DNA from: Anaerolineae bacterium | Lineage (GTDB): Bacteria > Chloroflexota > Anaerolineae > 4572-78 > J111 | DNA: 9,817 nucleotides | Assembly (NCBI GenBank): GCA_020433835.1 | Contig: JAGRBY010000239.1 | Span: 1 to 9,817 of the forward strand | Direction of reading: 5' to 3' | Shown: positions 6,271 through 9,817 of the stretch, piece after piece | Numbering within the stretch: the stretch's first letter is position 1 | Layout of the letters: every line of letters begins with the position of its first letter | Made by a program: the position numbers and the translations under genes | Notes under the pieces: generated by a model | What the model was told of the DNA's origin: nothing | Seen by the model: only the letters and a program-made list of their open reading frames with translations | Databases searched by the model: none

Positions 6271-6292
6271 TGGCCGATTTTTTTATCGGCCA
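6271..6292. other. Short hairpin between the two regulator genes
   Basis: TGGCCGAT and ATCGGCCA form a perfect 8-bp stem with a six-base T/A loop, 22 bp after the stop of the LuxR-type regulator. No T-tract follows the stem on the minus strand, so it is not a standard intrinsic terminator; it might protect the 3' end of the transcript or cause partial attenuation before the receiver-only gene. Confidence 0.4.
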
Positions 6293-6313
6293 GTTGGGGG
6301 AGGCGGGTACCGG

Positions 6314-6955
6314 TCAGTTGACCAGGTGGTGTTGGTGGGCTAGGGAGACCGCTTCGGTTCGGCTGCTAACTCCCAGCTTGGCCAGGATATTACTGACGTG
6401 GGTTTTAACCGTGGAGCGGCTCACGGTCAGCCGTTCGGCAATATCAGGGTTGCTCAACCCTTTGACCATCAGGGCCAATACCTCACGTTCCCGTTCGGTT
6501 AAATCGTGGCCTGGGGGGGGCGGCTGGCCGGCCGCGTTGATCAGGGCTTGCGTGGCTTTGGGCGATAGGCTGGGTTGGCCGGCGTGGGCAGCCCGAATCG
6601 CCGCGGCCAAGTCGTCAATTGAGACATTTTTATAAAAGAAGCCCGTTGCTCCGGCCTGCAAGGCGGCCGGCACCAACCCTTCATCTTGAAAACTGGTCAG
6701 GGCAATACACCGGATTTGCGAGTTATATTGGCGTATTTCGCGAATGGTTGTCACTCCGTCGGTTTCCGGCATAATCAGATCAACCAAGACCACATCGGGT
6801 TGGAGTTGACGGCATAGACGCAGGGCTTCAACCCCATCGCTCGCCTCGCCGACTAACTGCAGGTCATCAAATGCCTCTAAAAAGACGGCCAGGCCACGGC
6901 GAACCATGTCGTGGTCATCAACCAAAAGGACCCGGATAGGGATGTCTGAACTCAT
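6314..6955 (-). CDS. NarL/LiaR-type response regulator with LuxR HTH output domain
   Basis: A 213-residue DNA-binding response regulator, normal length for the NarL/FixJ class. The receiver domain (about 6-125) has Asp13-Asp14 (LVDD), phospho-acceptor Asp59 (VVLVDLIMPETDG), Thr87 (IALTSF) and Lys109 (FFYKN). A proline-rich linker (GQPPPPGHD) leads to a LuxR-type HTH at about 150-205, with LTEREREVLALMVKGLSN and the recognition-helix region SRSTVKTHVSNILAKLGV. The start overlaps the stop of the upstream kinase in an ATGA (6952-6955), and GGAGGAG precedes it within the kinase gene, so translation is probably coupled and the pair is a cognate two-component system. Targets are unknown; autoregulation is common in this class but not shown here. 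Confidence 0.95.
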   Translation of the reverse strand: MSSDIPIRVLLVDDHDMVRRGLAVFLEAFDDLQLVGEASDGVEALRLCRQLQPDVVLVDLIMPETDGVTTIREIRQYNSQIRCIALTSFQDEGLVPAALQAGATGFFYKNVSIDDLAAAIRAAHAGQPSLSPKATQALINAAGQPPPPGHDLTEREREVLALMVKGLSNPDIAERLTVSRSTVKTHVSNILAKLGVSSRTEAVSLAHQHHLVN

Positions 6956-9297
6956 AGCTTCTCCTCCGGCAGCGTATTCGGCCAGACAATGTTGACCACG
7001 GTACCCGCGTTGATCCGGCTGGAAATCTGCAATCGCGCCCCGATGGCCTCGGCGCGCTCGGCCATAATCTGCAGCCCCAGATGGCCCGACGGTCTATCAG
7101 CCGGATTGAACCCACGTCCGTTATCGCTGATATGCAGCCGGATCTCATCCGGCCGGCTCACCATCTTCACCGAGATTTGTTTGGCTCGCGCGTGTTTAAT
7201 AGTATTATTGAGCGCCTCTTGAGCCATCCGAAACAGCGCAATTTTAACCTCTGTTGGTACCGCGTCCTGCCCCTCAACCGTCAGGGTAACCTCAACCTGA
7301 GACCGGCCGGCGATGCCTTCCGTAAGCTGTTGCAGCAGTTCCCCCAGGCTAACCTCTTCCAGAGCAGCCGGACGCAGCTCCAGCAGCAGGGTGCGCATTT
7401 CGGCCAGCGCGCCTCGCGTCAGGCGATGTAAATCGGTCAGGCTCGACCGCACCAGCTCCGGGTTGCGCTCCCATAGGCGGGGCAGCGACTCGGCGATGAC
7501 TCTGGCCGAAAAGAGGCTTTGGCTGACGGCATCGTGCAGTTCCCGAGCCAGACGCTGGCGCTCCTCTAAGGCGGCTTGCCGGCGATACTGTTCCTCCAGC
7601 TCGGCGGTGCGTTCGGCCACCCGCTGCTCCAGTTCTTGAGCATGACGCCGAATTTGCTCCTGCAGCCGATGCTGTTGAATAGCAATGACCAACTGGCTGG
7701 CCACCTCGCCGGCAATCTCTTGGTGCTCGGCCGTAAAATAATGAGGGGTCGCATCCACCAAAAAGAATACCCCAATAAGCTGCTCTTGCATAATAAGCGG
7801 AATGGTCAGGCTGGATCGCAGCCCTTCTTTGACCAGTTGCTTGACAGTTTCAGGCGAAGCCGAGTGTTGGTGCAAGCTAAGGTCTGGGATCACCACGGCC
7901 TGCCCGGCGGCTAATTGTTCAATCAACTGGTTATGTACCAGCGGCATGCGTTGGCCTGTTTCCAGCAGTGAGTCCGTGTCGCCGTTAAGGGCAAAAATCA
8001 CCACTTCTGCAGAAACCGTTTCGATTAACGCGATGCCGACCCGCGTGCATGGGATCAGGCGACGGATGCCTTGCAGCGCCGGCTGCATAATGTCTTTGGC
8101 CGACCGGGCGGCGACGATACCCTGGTCAATCTCGTGCAGAACGGTCAGGCGTTCATTGTAGCGTTTCAGCGTTTCCTCGGCTTGTTTTTGCTCGGTCACA
8201 TCTTGCGATGAACCCACTATTCTCAACGGGTTACCCATTTCATCTCGGATCAGCAACCCTCTGGCGTGAACCCACCTGATTGCGCCGGTGTCTTCCCGAT
8301 ATATCCGGTGAACCACATCATACTCTTGGCCGGCCATGGCGTTATCGAACGCCTGGGCGACTTGGGCTTCATCTTCCGGGTACAGGTAGCGATACATCTT
8401 ATCGGGAATATACGTATTTTGACTCATCCCGTGGAACTCGATAAAGATATCCGACAGGTGAAATTCATTTTGCACCAGGTCAAGCTCCCAACTGCCAATT
8501 CGGCCGTACTCTTGCGCTTCTCGCAGTAGACGTTGGCTTTCCTGTAAGGCTTGCTCGGCCTCCCTGCGTTCGGTGATATCCAGTACAGTTGTGATGACAC
8601 AGGCTTCACCGGCCAGTTCGGTTGATTCGACTGAGACTAATACCGTTAATGGCCGGCCTGATTTTGTGCGTACCTGTATTTCGTTATTACGCGAGGTACC
8701 TTGCCGGCGGTACAAGCGGGCGTTTTCAGTCCGTATTTCAGGATCAATCAGATTCAAATCAAGGCTGGTGCGTCCGATCACTTCTTCACGGTTATATTCA
8801 TACAGGCGCAGGAAACTTTCGTTGACCTCAATAAAAGCGCCATCCGTCCGGCGAGCCAGCATCATCGGTAAGGGACTGCCATGAAAGGCCTTGGCAAAAA
8901 GCTCTTTAGATTTTCTGAGCGCGGCTTCCATCCGTTTATGCTCGGTAATATCGCGATTGACCGAAACGGCCCCGGTGGGGTGGCCGTCGTTGTCTTTAAG
9001 GATGGACATGGAAGCCTGGATGTTGATCGCTGCGCCATCCTTACGCTTATGCACTACCTCGCCTTGCCATTGCCCCTGCTGCAAAAGTTGGGCGAAAACC
9101 TCTTCCGGAGTATTATCAGGATATGAGGTGGATACCACCCGTGGCAGTGGCTGGCCGACCACCTCGGCTGCCGGCCACCCATAAATTTCTTCAGCGGACT
9201 TGTTCCAACTCCGGATGTTGAAACTTAAATCCGTGGAGATAATGGCATCGGTCAGTAACTCCAAAACGGTTCGATTAAAGGCATTACTTTCATTCAT
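6952..9297 (-). CDS. Cytoplasmic multi-PAS/GAF sensor histidine kinase, NarL/LiaS (HisKA_3) type
   Basis: A 781-residue kinase, numbered from the ATG at 9297. It has three PAS domains (about 5-122, 125-245, 255-378), each ending in a PAC-like ITEHK, ITERRE or VTEQK segment. A GAF domain (about 385-540) and a charged coiled coil (about 545-582) follow. HisKA_3 comes next, with the phospho-accepting His588 in LARELHDAVSQSLF. The HATPase_c domain (about 683-777) has the N-box ALNNTIKHA, DNGRGF and GHLGLQIMAERA. No transmembrane segment is visible, so it should sense an intracellular signal such as a small ligand, redox state or light. It should autophosphorylate and pass phosphate to the regulator overlapping it by 4 bp. 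A TTG at 9309 would add four residues (MRLS) but has no ribosome binding site; the ATG at 9297 has only a weak GAG upstream and lies inside a palindrome. Ligand unknown. Confidence 0.94.
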   Translation of the reverse strand: MNESNAFNRTVLELLTDAIISTDLSFNIRSWNKSAEEIYGWPAAEVVGQPLPRVVSTSYPDNTPEEVFAQLLQQGQWQGEVVHKRKDGAAINIQASMSILKDNDGHPTGAVSVNRDITEHKRMEAALRKSKELFAKAFHGSPLPMMLARRTDGAFIEVNESFLRLYEYNREEVIGRTSLDLNLIDPEIRTENARLYRRQGTSRNNEIQVRTKSGRPLTVLVSVESTELAGEACVITTVLDITERREAEQALQESQRLLREAQEYGRIGSWELDLVQNEFHLSDIFIEFHGMSQNTYIPDKMYRYLYPEDEAQVAQAFDNAMAGQEYDVVHRIYREDTGAIRWVHARGLLIRDEMGNPLRIVGSSQDVTEQKQAEETLKRYNERLTVLHEIDQGIVAARSAKDIMQPALQGIRRLIPCTRVGIALIETVSAEVVIFALNGDTDSLLETGQRMPLVHNQLIEQLAAGQAVVIPDLSLHQHSASPETVKQLVKEGLRSSLTIPLIMQEQLIGVFFLVDATPHYFTAEHQEIAGEVASQLVIAIQQHRLQEQIRRHAQELEQRVAERTAELEEQYRRQAALEERQRLARELHDAVSQSLFSARVIAESLPRLWERNPELVRSSLTDLHRLTRGALAEMRTLLLELRPAALEEVSLGELLQQLTEGIAGRSQVEVTLTVEGQDAVPTEVKIALFRMAQEALNNTIKHARAKQISVKMVSRPDEIRLHISDNGRGFNPADRPSGHLGLQIMAERAEAIGARLQISSRINAGTVVNIVWPNTLPEEKL

Positions 9298-9311
9298 TGA
9301 GAGTCTCAATG
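9295..9311. promoter_or_regulatory. Perfect 17-bp palindrome over the kinase start codon
   Basis: CATTGAGAGTCTCAATG reads as two perfect 8-bp inverse arms around one central base. The ATG at 9295-9297 (minus strand) is the end of one arm, and the weak GAG ribosome-binding core lies in the stem. It could be a repressor or autoregulator operator, or an RNA hairpin that hides the start site. Function is inferred; the symmetry is exact. Confidence 0.5.
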
Positions 9312-9460
9312 CAGTTTTATTGGGTTAGGTCGTTCGGCGGGTAAAGCGGGATTGGGCATGATTTGAGTGGATTGTTGGTCAGTCACATCAATCCTTTTAA
9401 TCGTAAAGCGTAGTATCCCAAGTAGGCGAAGTCGTAATGAAGCCGATCTAATGGTTCCTC

Positions 9461-9490
9461 ATTATATCACACATCGTTGATGTTTTGTAA
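9461..9490 (-). promoter_or_regulatory. Promoter of the kinase-regulator operon (extended -10)
   Basis: The minus strand carries a consensus extended -10, TGATATAAT (9461-9469), and a weak -35, TTACAA (9485-9490), with 18 bp between the hexamers. A small dyad, ACATCGTTGATGT (9471-9483), sits between them and may bind a regulator. The predicted transcript has a leader of about 155 nt before the ATG at 9297. No other gene upstream could use this promoter. Confidence 0.6.
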
Positions 9491-9534
9491 GTTCAGGGGT
9501 TTTTAGGGATGCGTTTCAGCTATGGGGCGAGGTA

Positions 9535-9670
9535 GAAACACTGAATTTATGAGGGGAATGAGGCCACTGAACCGCTGCAGGCAGTGTGCTCATCAATCCA
9601 TTGTCAAGAAAGCCCCCGCGTTGCAAGGCAGAAATCAGTGCAATCATCATTTTCAGTGGTTCAGTGTTTC
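9535..9670. repeat. Intergenic inverted-repeat element, CACTGA family, copy B
   Basis: A 136-bp stretch with the same GAAACACTGAA and TTCAGTGTTTC ends as the copy at 2549-2689. By eye, the last 38 bp of the right sides (including the two bases after the end) agree at about 32 positions and the first 29 bp of the left sides at about 23, while the centres are unrelated. Internal units CCACTGAA and ATGATGA recur at about 8-bp spacing. Non-coding. Confidence 0.65.
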
Positions 9671-9702
9671 AATCAGCGCCGGTTGCCCCCCAATAGAAAC
9701 AC

Positions 9703-9813
9703 CACTGCCATTAAGTTAGTGACTGGCGTTGGCCCCCCTAACCCCCCAGAGGGGGAATTTGATGTCTTTCTCCCCCCCTTTTGGGGGCCGGGGGGCTTAA
9801 CTTAATGGCAGTG
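9703..9813. mobile_element. MITE-like element with perfect 16-bp terminal inverted repeats
   Basis: CACTGCCATTAAGTTA at 9703-9718 is exactly inverted at 9798-9813. The 111-bp element contains G/C runs that can also pair (GGCCCCCC near the left arm, GGGGGCC and GGGGGG near the right) and encodes nothing recognisable. Size, terminal repeats and lack of coding capacity fit a miniature inverted-repeat element or large hairpin repeat. The window ends 4 bases later, so a target duplication cannot be judged, and the element could extend further. Confidence 0.6.
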
Positions 9814-9817
9814 AGTT

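Larger units (their letters stand above)
9298..9817. other. Gene-free stretch upstream of the kinase: promoter and two repeats
   Basis: No protein or RNA gene is supported here. It holds the leader and promoter of the kinase operon (up to about 9490), then a CACTGA-family inverted element (9535-9670), then an element with 16-bp terminal inverted repeats (9703-9813). Short open frames on the plus strand run through the repeats and have no ribosome binding sites or recognisable products. Confidence 0.7.

Noticed and set aside
5751..9297. Defence or other novel multi-gene system in the signalling block
   Set aside because: All genes are ordinary two-component parts; no effector, nuclease or toxin is visible beside them.
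9522..9805. Two overlapping plus-strand frames of 65 and 73 codons
   Set aside because: They lie within the CACTGA element and the MITE-like element; the translated sequence reflects repeat DNA.

Overview
The window looks like chromosomal DNA from a free-living bacterium of moderately high GC, most likely a member of the Chloroflexota (Anaerolineae-like). This is inferred from the mix of genes: a very large GT-C-like membrane protein with a C-terminal ILEI/FAM3-type domain, a double DUF4397 secreted protein, a multi-PAS/GAF NarL-type kinase, and a MalT-like regulator remnant, together with abundant short palindromic and heptamer repeats. No phage, plasmid, CRISPR, tRNA or rRNA gene was seen, and no intact transposase.

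Layout. Positions 2-685 (+) hold the C-terminal half of serine hydroxymethyltransferase (glyA), the only gene on the plus strand. All other genes are on the minus strand. A palindrome with T-tracts on both sides (733-818) separates glyA from the convergent pair formed by a secreted DUF4397 protein (1486-2409) and a HAD-family hydrolase (847-1470), which lie 15 bp apart and are probably one operon. Upstream of these, 2675-5473 encodes a 932-residue polytopic membrane protein. Its last codons and stop lie inside an intergenic repeat, and its coding sequence carries two in-frame heptanucleotide arrays. Next comes a signalling block: a multi-PAS/GAF histidine kinase (6952-9297) overlaps a LuxR-type response regulator (6314-6955) by 4 bp, followed by a second, receiver-only regulator (5751-6143). 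A 51-codon remnant of a MalT-like LuxR regulator (5600-5755) follows directly.

How the genes work together. The kinase and the overlapping NarL-type regulator should form a cytoplasmic two-component system. The kinase promoter candidate is a consensus extended -10 at 9461-9469, and a perfect 17-bp palindrome covers the kinase start codon. The receiver-only protein aligns with its neighbour without gaps and may act as a phosphate sink or modulator of the same kinase, or be a truncated paralogue.

The most unusual content is the repeat fraction. There are four kinds: 7-bp-period arrays (two inside one gene, one forming a hairpin), 8-bp-period CACTGA inverted elements (two copies), a 10-bp-period ACGCnGAT palindrome, and a 111-bp element with perfect 16-bp terminal inverted repeats at the window's right edge. 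I did not find a convincing new defence or biosynthetic system.
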